From: Caryophanales bacterium
Lineage (GTDB): Bacteria; Bacillota; Bacilli; Paenibacillales; CANHCR01
Reading direction: 5' to 3'
Length of the DNA stretch: 41,025 bases
Assembly: GCA_947459205.1 (NCBI GenBank)
Contig: CANHCR010000021.1
Coordinates: 1 to 41,025, forward strand
Shown here: in pieces, positions 34,649-41,025 of the stretch
Position numbering within the stretch: the first letter of the stretch is position 1
How the letters are laid out: each line of letters begins with the position of its first letter
Translations under genes and position numbers: made by a program
Notes under the pieces: generated by a model
What the model was told of the DNA's origin: nothing
The model's input: only the letters and a program-made list of their open reading frames with translations
Databases searched by the model: none

Positions 34649-34690
34649 TATACAAGGTTGTATAATTATTGTATAGTTATTGTACAACCT
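34649..34690. promoter_or_regulatory. Three tandem 11-bp operator-like repeats (CarH/LitR type)
   Basis: TTGTATAATTA (34658-34668), TTGTATAGTTA (34669-34679) and TTGTACAACCT (34680-34690) follow each other with exact 11-bp spacing. An inverted TATACAA (34649-34655) precedes them. CarH of Thermus is known to bind three tandem 11-bp repeats with a TTGTA-like core. The array lies in the asnB/regulator divergent region. Confidence 0.7.
34659..34687 (-). promoter_or_regulatory. Candidate asnB promoter on the minus strand
   Basis: Read on the minus strand, TTGTAC (34682-34687) and TATACA (34659-34664) are 17 bp apart. It lies wholly within the CarH-like tandem repeats, so binding there should block it. 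Confidence 0.55.
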
Positions 34691-34737
34691 ACCATTCAAT
34701 CCTGTTCAGAAGCCCGTATAGAAAAAGAGGGATCAAC

Positions 34738-35658
34738 ATGTTTACCATCAACACGATTGCCAAAAGGCTAGGAATTCCCGCGGTGACGTTGCGCGCCTGG
34801 GAATTTCGCTATGGCGTTGTCGCCCCTGCACGAACCGGTGGCGGACACCGGATATACACCGAAGAAGATTTTCAAACATTGCTTTGGTTGAAAGAGCAAG
34901 TTGTCGATCGCGGCATTCCAATCAGTCAGGCGGCCAAGTTACTCAAACAAAGACAAGAAGAAGTGAGCAAGACGAATAAACCGTTGACATCGAACGTCAG
35001 TTACGAAGAGATGGCTGCAAATTTGTATGATGCATTGCTTGCCTACGATAACGTTCGTGCGCATGCGTACATCGACTTGTCCTTTTCGCTTTTTCATTTT
35101 GAAGATGTATTTCATCACATCCTCGTGCCTATACTGAAAAGAGTAGGTGAGGAATGGCATGACGGCAAGGTGTTGATTGCACAAGAACATTTCGTCAGCA
35201 GTTTTGCCAAACAGCGAATACTCGAATTTGTTCGCCTATTCCCTGTCGACCGGACGATGCCCAAGTGTATCGCGTTTTGTCCGCCGACCGAAACCCATCA
35301 TATCGGTTTGTTGTTGTTCACAATGTTCATGCAGAAAAAAGGTCATGAAGTCATCTACCTAGGTCCCAGCACTACATACACCCATTTATTCGAAATTATT
35401 ACAGAAACGCAGGCTGAATTGATCTTCATGTCGTTGACCGATCCGCGCTATTTGAAGCCGGCACAACATTGGTTGGACGAAGCGCTTGAGCATTTTCCAC
35501 ACTTAAAAATTGTGCTCGGTGGACTCGCTTTTGACCAAGTAGATGAACCTCTAAAAAGCAAGGTCCTCAAAGGCAACATCGAGGATTGGGAGCGTTGGTA
35601 TACGAATGTCATGCGAAACAAGAAAAACCCTTCTCTCAAAGATCAAGAAAAGGGTTAA
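34738..35658 (+). CDS. CarH/LitR-like MerR-family B12-dependent photoreceptor regulator
   Basis: Transcription regulator of 306 residues. The N-terminal MerR helix-turn-helix (residues 3-70) has IAKRLGIPAVTLRAWEFRYG and GGGHRIYTEEDF. A four-helix bundle follows with the W-x9-EH light-sensing motif (W140, E150, H151). The cobalamin domain begins near 178 with E185-x-H187-x-x-G190, the lower-ligand motif. In CarH adenosylcobalamin makes a DNA-binding tetramer in the dark, and light breaks the Co-C bond and releases DNA. All these residues are present. The ATG at 34738 has AAAGAGGGA before it. It is divergent from asnB rather than from carotenoid genes, which is unusual. Confidence 0.85.
   Translation: MFTINTIAKRLGIPAVTLRAWEFRYGVVAPARTGGGHRIYTEEDFQTLLWLKEQVVDRGIPISQAAKLLKQRQEEVSKTNKPLTSNVSYEEMAANLYDALLAYDNVRAHAYIDLSFSLFHFEDVFHHILVPILKRVGEEWHDGKVLIAQEHFVSSFAKQRILEFVRLFPVDRTMPKCIAFCPPTETHHIGLLLFTMFMQKKGHEVIYLGPSTTYTHLFEIITETQAELIFMSLTDPRYLKPAQHWLDEALEHFPHLKIVLGGLAFDQVDEPLKSKVLKGNIEDWERWYTNVMRNKKNPSLKDQEKG
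35623..35656 (-). terminator. Terminator of the minus-strand tRNA-Arg, inside the regulator 3' end
   Basis: Read on the minus strand, AACCCTT pairs with AAGGGTT with a few inner pairs, and the stem is followed by TTTTT. The arms code for the last residues of the plus-strand regulator. Confidence 0.55.
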
Positions 35659-35676
35659 ATGTTTGCTGTGAAAAAG

Positions 35677-35750
<74 letters not shown>

Positions 35751-35770
35751 ACATCGTGACAACATAAAAT

Positions 35771-35799
35771 ATATTATCACATGCCATTATCATTTGCAA
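35771..35799 (-). promoter_or_regulatory. Candidate promoter of tRNA-Arg
   Basis: On the minus strand TTGCAA (35794-35799) and TAATAT (35771-35776) are 17 bp apart, about 20 bp before the tRNA. Confidence 0.45.
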
Positions 35800-35851
35800 A
35801 GTGTTTTTCTACAGTGGCATTGATTTTCTAAGCCGGAAAAGGGCGGTGCTA

Positions 35852-36733
35852 ATGATGGCAAACGCAAAGCAATTGAAGGAAAAAATCATACTGTTTCCAA
35901 CGGCAATCGATCGTTACCAAGTTCAATTGATCTCCTATCTGGAACAAGAACGGTACGGCGACGCGCTGTCGCTTTTGACCTTTCTGCAGAACTTCTCTGT
36001 CGATGAGCAAACGTCCAAAGAGTGGCACGTGCTAATGACATGGTTGCGCGGCAGCATCGATGAACCGCACGATTCTGACGATGAGGAATGGACTGAGGAA
36101 AAATTTCACCGTCAACGCGTGCAAGACCGAATCGAACAAGAAGAGCAGTTTGCCGACAAAGTGCTAGACACGCTGACACAGACGTCGAAAATGGAAAAAC
36201 AATTGCTTGCGCTGGAACAATTATCTGTCGTCAACCATCCGCAAATTAACGGCAAAATCACCGAATGGCTAGAAAACAAGCAAATACATCCGCTCGTTCA
36301 GTTCAAAGCGCTGCAAGTTTTGCGCGGTCGCAATGCCAAAGGGACGGTGCGTCTTCATAAAAATGGTCAGGTGCTCCAATGCAACATTGAGGCGACTCCC
36401 TTGCAACTCACGCAATTTCCCGTGGCAATGCGCCGTGTGCTGAATCTTGTGATTGAGGCGAGTGAGCAAAGGTATGCTTCGATTGGATTTTTTGCAGAGG
36501 AAATTTGGTGTGATTTTATTTCTTATATTTACGGGACTCCGTTGTACATCAACATGTCTAACGAATCGGGACTAGGGATTGCCGCATGGGCATCTGTGCT
36601 TCATCAAATTGTATTGGAGTCTTTGCAAATGTCGATTGACTACGAAGATTTGAAACTGTTGTACGCCGTCGATCCTGTTGCTGATGAGCAACGTCGCAAG
36701 GCTTATATTCTCCTCAAAAATTATGCGCAATAG
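35852..36733 (+). CDS. YsoA-like hypothetical protein upstream of trigger factor
   Basis: Cytosolic, mostly helical protein of about 293 residues. The N-terminal part (GDALSLLTFLQNFSVDEQTSKEW) looks like TPR-type helical repeats. An acidic region about residues 68-110 follows, then a globular C-terminal part with IGFFAEEIWCDFISYIYGTP. In Bacillus the gene before tig is ysoA, a TPR-repeat protein, and position plus architecture suggest this is its counterpart; sequence identity cannot be judged here. Start at ATG 35852 or the next codon 35855; AAAAGGGCGG is just upstream and favours one of these over the ATG at 35801. Confidence 0.65.
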   Translation: MMANAKQLKEKIILFPTAIDRYQVQLISYLEQERYGDALSLLTFLQNFSVDEQTSKEWHVLMTWLRGSIDEPHDSDDEEWTEEKFHRQRVQDRIEQEEQFADKVLDTLTQTSKMEKQLLALEQLSVVNHPQINGKITEWLENKQIHPLVQFKALQVLRGRNAKGTVRLHKNGQVLQCNIEATPLQLTQFPVAMRRVLNLVIEASEQRYASIGFFAEEIWCDFISYIYGTPLYINMSNESGLGIAAWASVLHQIVLESLQMSIDYEDLKLLYAVDPVADEQRRKAYILLKNYAQ

Positions 36734-36742
36734 GTTGAGTCT

Positions 36743-36780
36743 GCAAGCCCGGCACAATCTTTTTGTGCATTGCTTTTTTT
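36743..36780 (+). terminator. Terminator before tig
   Basis: GCACAA pairs with TTGTGC, with an outer GCAA/TTGC pair set, followed by seven T. The right arm TTGTGC also serves as a possible -35 of the tig promoter. Confidence 0.7.
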
Positions 36781-36791
36781 CATGGTATACT
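36763..36791 (+). promoter_or_regulatory. Promoter for tig
   Basis: TTGTGC (36763-36768) and the extended -10 TGGTATACT (box TATACT at 36786-36791) are separated by 17 bp. Confidence 0.6.
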
Positions 36792-36828
36792 ATTAAGGTT
36801 AACAATGTTTGAGAGGGGAAAACGTTTA

Positions 36829-38148
36829 ATGAAAGTTAGTTCTGAAGTATTAGAAACAAATGTTGTACAACTAGAAGTAGAAGTGGATGCGGCACAAGTC
36901 GATCAAGCGCTTGATCAGGCTTTTAAGACCGTTTCGATGAAAGTGAATGTGCCTGGATTCCGTAAAGGGAAAGTACCGCGTGCCATTTTTGAAAGCAAAT
37001 TTGGTGTTGAAAGCCTTTATAATGATGCGATGGAAAAACTTTTGCCGGTCGCGTACCGTCAAGCGATTGACGAGGCGGGTATCGTTCCTGTCGATCAACC
37101 GGATGTTGACGTGATCCAATTTGGTAAAGGTCAAACCTTGATTTTTAAAGCGAAAGTGGTTGTCAAACCAGAAGTGAAACTAGGGACTTACAAAGGTTTA
37201 GATGTCGAAGTTCCTGCGGCTGCAGTGAGTGAAGAAGAACTGACTGAGGAATTGACGCGTTTGCAAAATCGTCATGCAGAATTGAGCGTAGTGGAAGATG
37301 GCGCTGTTGCTCAAGGAGATTTTGCGATTATTGATTTTGAAGGATTCATTGATGATGTGCCATTCCCAGGTGGTAAAGGTGAAAAACACTCACTTGAGAT
37401 TGGTTCCAACTCGTTCATTCCAGGCTTTGAAGATCAAGTCGTCGGAATGGCCAAAGATGAAGAGCGTGACATTAAGGTTACATTCCCTGAATCATACCAT
37501 TCTGATGAAGTAGCTGGTAAAGATGCGCTTTTCAAAGTGAAATTGCACGAAATCAAGCGCAAAATGTTGCCTGCACTAGATGATGAGTTCGCAAAAGATG
37601 TAAGTGATTTTGAAACGATTGCAGAATTCAAATCCGATTTGCAAACTCGTATGCTCCAATCGAAAACGAAACAAGTGGAAAACGAGTTGGAGTCGAAAAT
37701 CGTTGAGAAAGCAGCGGCTAACGCACAAGTCGAAATCCCTGCTGTCATGATTGAACAGGAAATTGACAATATGTATGCTGGCTTTGAGCGTCGTTTGTCA
37801 CAACAAAACTTGAATGCGGAGTTGTATTTCCAATTTACAGGCCAAACAGAACAGTCTGTGCGTGAGCAGATGAAAGAAAATGCGGATCAAGCGGTATTGC
37901 ATCGTTTAGTGCTCGAGGCGATTGCAAAAGCAGAAGAAATCGTTGCGAACGAAGAGGAAATTTCGGAAGAAATTGAGAAATTGGCGCAACAACATAACAT
38001 GACAATTGACGATGTGCGCAAAGCGCTCGTTGAAAATGGCAGTTTAATTTCTTTGGCGCAAGACATTGTGTTCAGCAAAACAATCAAACTTTTGATTGAC
38101 AATAACAAACAGAAAAAATCGAGAAAAAAGGCTGCAACCGCTGAATAA
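36829..38148 (+). CDS. tig: Trigger factor (ribosome-bound chaperone, PPIase)
   Basis: Holds nascent chains at the ribosome exit tunnel and has peptidyl-prolyl isomerase activity. The 439 residues have the N-terminal ribosome-binding domain with GFRKGKVPR near residues 43-51, the FKBP-type PPIase domain about 150-240 (GDFAIIDFEGFIDDVPFPGG) and the helical C-terminal chaperone domain. The open frame extends upstream to 36763, but GAGGGG twelve nt before the ATG at 36829 and the family N-terminus MKVSSEVLE define the start. A strong terminator follows, separating it from clpP. Confidence 0.96.
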   Translation: MKVSSEVLETNVVQLEVEVDAAQVDQALDQAFKTVSMKVNVPGFRKGKVPRAIFESKFGVESLYNDAMEKLLPVAYRQAIDEAGIVPVDQPDVDVIQFGKGQTLIFKAKVVVKPEVKLGTYKGLDVEVPAAAVSEEELTEELTRLQNRHAELSVVEDGAVAQGDFAIIDFEGFIDDVPFPGGKGEKHSLEIGSNSFIPGFEDQVVGMAKDEERDIKVTFPESYHSDEVAGKDALFKVKLHEIKRKMLPALDDEFAKDVSDFETIAEFKSDLQTRMLQSKTKQVENELESKIVEKAAANAQVEIPAVMIEQEIDNMYAGFERRLSQQNLNAELYFQFTGQTEQSVREQMKENADQAVLHRLVLEAIAKAEEIVANEEEISEEIEKLAQQHNMTIDDVRKALVENGSLISLAQDIVFSKTIKLLIDNNKQKKSRKKAATAE

Positions 38149-38172
38149 TTTCTTGATTGTAATGAAAATGAC

Positions 38173-38199
38173 AAAGGCACGCGAAAATCGTGCCTTTTT
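38173..38199 (+). terminator. Terminator after tig
   Basis: AAAGGCACG pairs with CGTGCCTTT over a 7-nt loop, then five T. Confidence 0.9.
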
Positions 38200-38225
38200 G
38201 CACCCTTGTTATTCTAAAAATCAGG

Positions 38226-38240
38226 TATAATGAATATAAT
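38226..38240 (+). promoter_or_regulatory. Candidate -10 boxes before clpP
   Basis: Two TATAAT hexamers, 38226-38231 and 38235-38240, stand 20-35 bp before clpP. Neither has a clear -35 at the right distance, and no CtsR-type direct repeat was seen. Confidence 0.4.
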
Positions 38241-38260
38241 GCTAATGAGTGGAGGATACG

Positions 38261-38854
38261 ATGAATCTGGTACCTATTGTAATTGAACAAACCAATCGCG
38301 GGGAACGCTCCTATGATATCTACTCACGTTTATTGAAAGACCGCATTATTTTCCTTGGAAGTGCAATTGACGATGACGTTGCCAATGCCATTGTCGCGCA
38401 GTTGCTTTTTTTGGCAGCTGATGACCCTGAGAAGGATATTAGTTTGTACATTCACTCTCCTGGTGGATCAGTAACAGCAGGGCTTGCGATATACGATACG
38501 ATGCAATATATTAAGCCTGATGTGTCAACAATATGTATTGGCTTGGCAGCCAGTATGGGTTCCCTTTTGTTGGCGGCAGGTGCTCCAGGCAAACGATTTG
38601 CCTTGCCCAACAGCGAGGTGATGATTCATCAACCGCTCGGTGGCGTAGGTGGTCAAGCCTCCGATATCCGGATTCACGCTGATTGGATGTTGAAAACGAA
38701 ACAACGCTTGTACGATATCTATGTGAAGCATACGGGCAAGTCGTTCGAACAAATTGAGAAAGACGCAGACCGTGATAATTTTATGAGCGCTGATGATGCG
38801 CAACAATACGGCTTGATTGACAAGGTGATTTTGCCTGCCGATTTAAAAGCCTAA
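38261..38854 (+). CDS. clpP: ATP-dependent Clp protease proteolytic subunit
   Basis: Serine protease that forms a double heptamer and degrades unfolded protein fed by ClpX or other Clp ATPases. The 197-residue protein has the catalytic triad S98 (GLAASMGS), H123 (MIHQPLGG) and D171 (DRDN). A short propeptide [11 protein letters not shown] begins the chain. GGAGG six nt before the ATG at 38261 decides against the in-frame GTG at 38249. clpX follows 17 bp after the stop, so the pair is likely co-transcribed. The tig-clpP-clpX order differs from the tig-clpX order of Bacillus subtilis. Confidence 0.97.
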   Translation: MNLVPIVIEQTNRGERSYDIYSRLLKDRIIFLGSAIDDDVANAIVAQLLFLAADDPEKDISLYIHSPGGSVTAGLAIYDTMQYIKPDVSTICIGLAASMGSLLLAAGAPGKRFALPNSEVMIHQPLGGVGGQASDIRIHADWMLKTKQRLYDIYVKHTGKSFEQIEKDADRDNFMSADDAQQYGLIDKVILPADLKA

Positions 38855-38871
38855 TAAAGAGGTGAGTACTC

Positions 38872-40137
38872 TTGTTTAAATTTAATGACGAGAAAGGGCA
38901 ATTGAAATGCTCTTTCTGTGGCAAATCGCAAGATCAAGTACGCAAATTGGTTGCTGGACCGGGCGTTTATATTTGCGATGAGTGTATCGAACTTTGCACG
39001 GAGATTGTAGAGGAAGAACTCGGTCATGAAGAGGAACTTGATCTGACTGAAATCCCTAAACCGCTTGAGATTAAGGGGATTCTTGACCAATACGTGATTG
39101 GTCAAGACGAAGCGAAAAAATCGCTTTCCGTTGCTGTTTACAATCACTACAAACGAATTAATACGCATAATCGCCAATCGGATGTTGAGTTACAAAAAAG
39201 TAACATTATGTTGATCGGTCCGACGGGTAGCGGTAAAACGTTGCTTGCTCAGCGACTGGCGAAAATTTTGAACGTGCCGTTTGCTATCGCTGATGCGACT
39301 GCTCTTACAGAGGCTGGTTATGTTGGTGAGGACGTCGAGAACATTTTGTTAAAATTGATTCAAGCAGCGGATTATGATGTTGAGAAGGCGGAGCGTGGCA
39401 TTATCTACATCGATGAGATTGATAAAATTGCGCGTAAATCGGAAAACGTTTCGATCACGCGTGACGTCTCTGGTGAAGGTGTTCAGCAAGCTTTGCTGAA
39501 AATTCTTGAAGGCACGGTTGCCTCTGTACCTCCTCAAGGCGGTCGCAAACATCCGCATCAAGAGTTTATTCAAGTCGACACAACCAACATTTTGTTTATA
39601 TGCGGTGGCGCTTTTGATGGTTTGGAAGAAATTGTGCAACGACGGATTGGTAAAAAGTTAATCGGTTTCGGTTCTGACCCGACCAAAGTCGAGTTGAAAA
39701 AAGGTGAATATTTGTCATTGGCACTGCCTGAAGATTTACTTACATTCGGGCTCATTCCTGAATTCGTCGGTCGTTTGCCCGTTATTTCTTCGCTTCAACC
39801 TTTGGACGAAGAGACCTTGGTCCGTATCTTGAGCGAACCGAAAAACGCTGTGATTAAGCAATACCAAGTGTTGCTCAACATGGATAATGTGCAGTTGGAA
39901 TTTGAGAAAGAGGCTCTACAGGCAATCGCCTCAGAGGCCATCAAACGCAACACAGGTGCACGTGGACTTCGTGCAATTATCGAAAGTGTGATGCTCGATA
40001 TTATGTTCGAAGCACCATCACGACCTGACGGTGCCAAGGTAATCATCACGAAAGACGCGATTTTAAACAAAATCAAACCGGAATTCGTGAAGAAGGATCC
40101 AGAGAAAACATCGAAGAAAAAAGAAGAGAGCGCGTAA
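38872..40137 (+). CDS. clpX: ATP-dependent Clp protease ATP-binding subunit ClpX (TTG start)
   Basis: AAA+ unfoldase that feeds substrates to ClpP. The 421 residues have a C4 zinc-binding domain (C13, C16, C35, C38), Walker A GPTGSGKT near 114-121, the pore loop GYVGED, Walker [11 protein letters not shown], the RKH loop and a C-terminal sensor-2 GARGLRAI. Translation starts at a TTG: AAAGAGGTGAG lies 6-14 nt before it and the protein opens [18 protein letters not shown] as in Bacillus ClpX. The upstream gene is clpP, and ispG starts 13 bp after the stop. Confidence 0.97.
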   Translation: MFKFNDEKGQLKCSFCGKSQDQVRKLVAGPGVYICDECIELCTEIVEEELGHEEELDLTEIPKPLEIKGILDQYVIGQDEAKKSLSVAVYNHYKRINTHNRQSDVELQKSNIMLIGPTGSGKTLLAQRLAKILNVPFAIADATALTEAGYVGEDVENILLKLIQAADYDVEKAERGIIYIDEIDKIARKSENVSITRDVSGEGVQQALLKILEGTVASVPPQGGRKHPHQEFIQVDTTNILFICGGAFDGLEEIVQRRIGKKLIGFGSDPTKVELKKGEYLSLALPEDLLTFGLIPEFVGRLPVISSLQPLDEETLVRILSEPKNAVIKQYQVLLNMDNVQLEFEKEALQAIASEAIKRNTGARGLRAIIESVMLDIMFEAPSRPDGAKVIITKDAILNKIKPEFVKKDPEKTSKKKEESA

Positions 40138-40150
40138 CGGGAGAGAGATT

Positions 40151-41025
40151 ATGTATCATCGTACAGAGACGATTCCAGTTAAAGTCGGTAATTTGACGAT
40201 TGGTGGTAGCAACGAAGTTACGATCCAAAGCATGTGTACGACGAAAACAGCTGATGTGAAAGCGACGGTGGCAGAAATCCATCGTTTGGAAGAAGCCGGC
40301 TGTCAAATCGTGCGCGTGACGGTTAACAATAAGGAAGCTGCCGACGCGATCAAAGAAATTAAGAAGCAAATCACGATTCCTTTAGTAGCGGACATTCATT
40401 TTGATCACCGTTTAGCATTGATGGCGATTGAGAATGGCATCGACAAAGTCCGGATCAATCCGGGTAACATCGGGCGTCGTGAGAAAGTCGAAGCTGTTGT
40501 TAAAGCTTGTAAAGAACGTGGCATTCCGATTCGGATCGGTGTCAATGCTGGTTCATTGGAAAAACATTTGATTGATAAATATGGATATCCGACACCTGAT
40601 GCGATGGTGGAGAGTGCTCTTTTTCACATTAATATCTTAGAAGAGTTGGATTTTCGTGACATTATTGTCTCGCTAAAAGCATCCGATGTTCCAATGGCGA
40701 TTGCTGCATACACGAAAGCAGCATCCGCATTCCGTTATCCTTTGCACCTCGGTATAACGGAGGCGGGGACATTGTTTGCTGGTACTGTGAAAAGTGCGGC
40801 TGGATTGGGAGCGATGCTCTCGATGGGACTTGGCTCAACCGTGCGTATTTCGTTGAGCGCAGATCCGGTCGAGGAAGTAAAAGCGGCCCGAGAACTTTTG
40901 AAAACGTTTGGTTTAATATCGAATGCGGCTACATTGATTTCATGTCCAACGTGCGGTCGCCTCGATTTTGATTTGTTCAACGTAGCGAACGAAATTGAAG
41001 AGTATATCGCCAAAATCAAAGCACC
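40151..41025 (+). CDS. ispG: (E)-4-hydroxy-3-methylbut-2-enyl-diphosphate synthase, 5' part
   Basis: Iron-sulfur enzyme of the MEP pathway to isoprenoids, reducing MEcPP to HMBPP. About 291 codons are seen and the frame is still open at the right edge, so the C-terminal end is missing from the window. Motifs include the N-terminal [10 protein letters not shown] and [11 protein letters not shown], the TIM-barrel DIHFDH and [15 protein letters not shown], and the first cluster cysteines in SCPTCGR. GGGAGAG precedes the ATG. The gene follows clpX after 13 bp and may be co-transcribed. Confidence 0.95.
   Translation, partial: MYHRTETIPVKVGNLTIGGSNEVTIQSMCTTKTADVKATVAEIHRLEEAGCQIVRVTVNNKEAADAIKEIKKQITIPLVADIHFDHRLALMAIENGIDKVRINPGNIGRREKVEAVVKACKERGIPIRIGVNAGSLEKHLIDKYGYPTPDAMVESALFHINILEELDFRDIIVSLKASDVPMAIAAYTKAASAFRYPLHLGITEAGTLFAGTVKSAAGLGAMLSMGLGSTVRISLSADPVEEVKAARELLKTFGLISNAATLISCPTCGRLDFDLFNVANEIEEYIAKIKA

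Overview
The window is chromosomal DNA of a Gram-positive, probably endospore-forming Bacilli-type organism (inference). The pointers are a 5S rRNA end followed by a dense tRNA cluster, a SigW/RsiW pair, HPr kinase next to lgt and ppaX, a YsoA-like gene before trigger factor, strong AAGGAGG-type ribosome binding sites, and intrinsic terminators after most transcription units. No phage, plasmid, IS element or CRISPR array was found.

Layout. 1-1148: 5S rRNA 3' part, twelve tRNAs and a terminator. 1258-4952: PEP carboxylase with an overlapping EamA transporter. 4965-9657: sigW, rsiW, glmM, glmS; the cdaA-cdaR genes that usually sit before glmM in Firmicutes are absent here, and no glmS ribozyme core is visible before glmS. 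9709-15992: glutamate synthase gltB-gltD. 16015-20715: PucR-like regulator, MsmX/UgpC-type sugar ABC ATPase, then hprK-lgt-ppaX.

20767-28449 is the accessory part. First comes a tightly overlapping four-gene operon of two related cysteine-rich proteins, a short basic linker protein and a DUF1360 membrane protein. Next are a secreted nuclease with an extra N-terminal stalk-like domain and a C-terminal sunset-like motif, and a secreted protein with a related N-terminal domain. Last is a cluster of secreted proline-rich repeat proteins sharing a CMALxC motif, with a DIP1984-family gene between them. The cysteine-rich operon and the CMALxC proteins are the best candidates for undescribed biology.

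28563-32711: a methyltransferase (TTG start) whose 3' end seems to carry a 106-bp insertion, an MBL-fold hydrolase, a DUF3050 protein, RNase PH and RdgB. 32690-35658: asnB divergent from a CarH/LitR-like B12 photoreceptor regulator, with three exact 11-bp tandem operator-like repeats between them. 35677-35750: tRNA-Arg on the minus strand. 35852-41025: YsoA-like protein, tig, clpP, clpX and the start of ispG, a proteostasis block running into isoprenoid synthesis.

Functionally, most of the window is housekeeping: anaplerosis, amino-sugar and wall precursor supply, nitrogen assimilation, carbon catabolite control, protein quality control. The genes between ppaX and the methyltransferase look like cell- or spore-surface and secreted functions.
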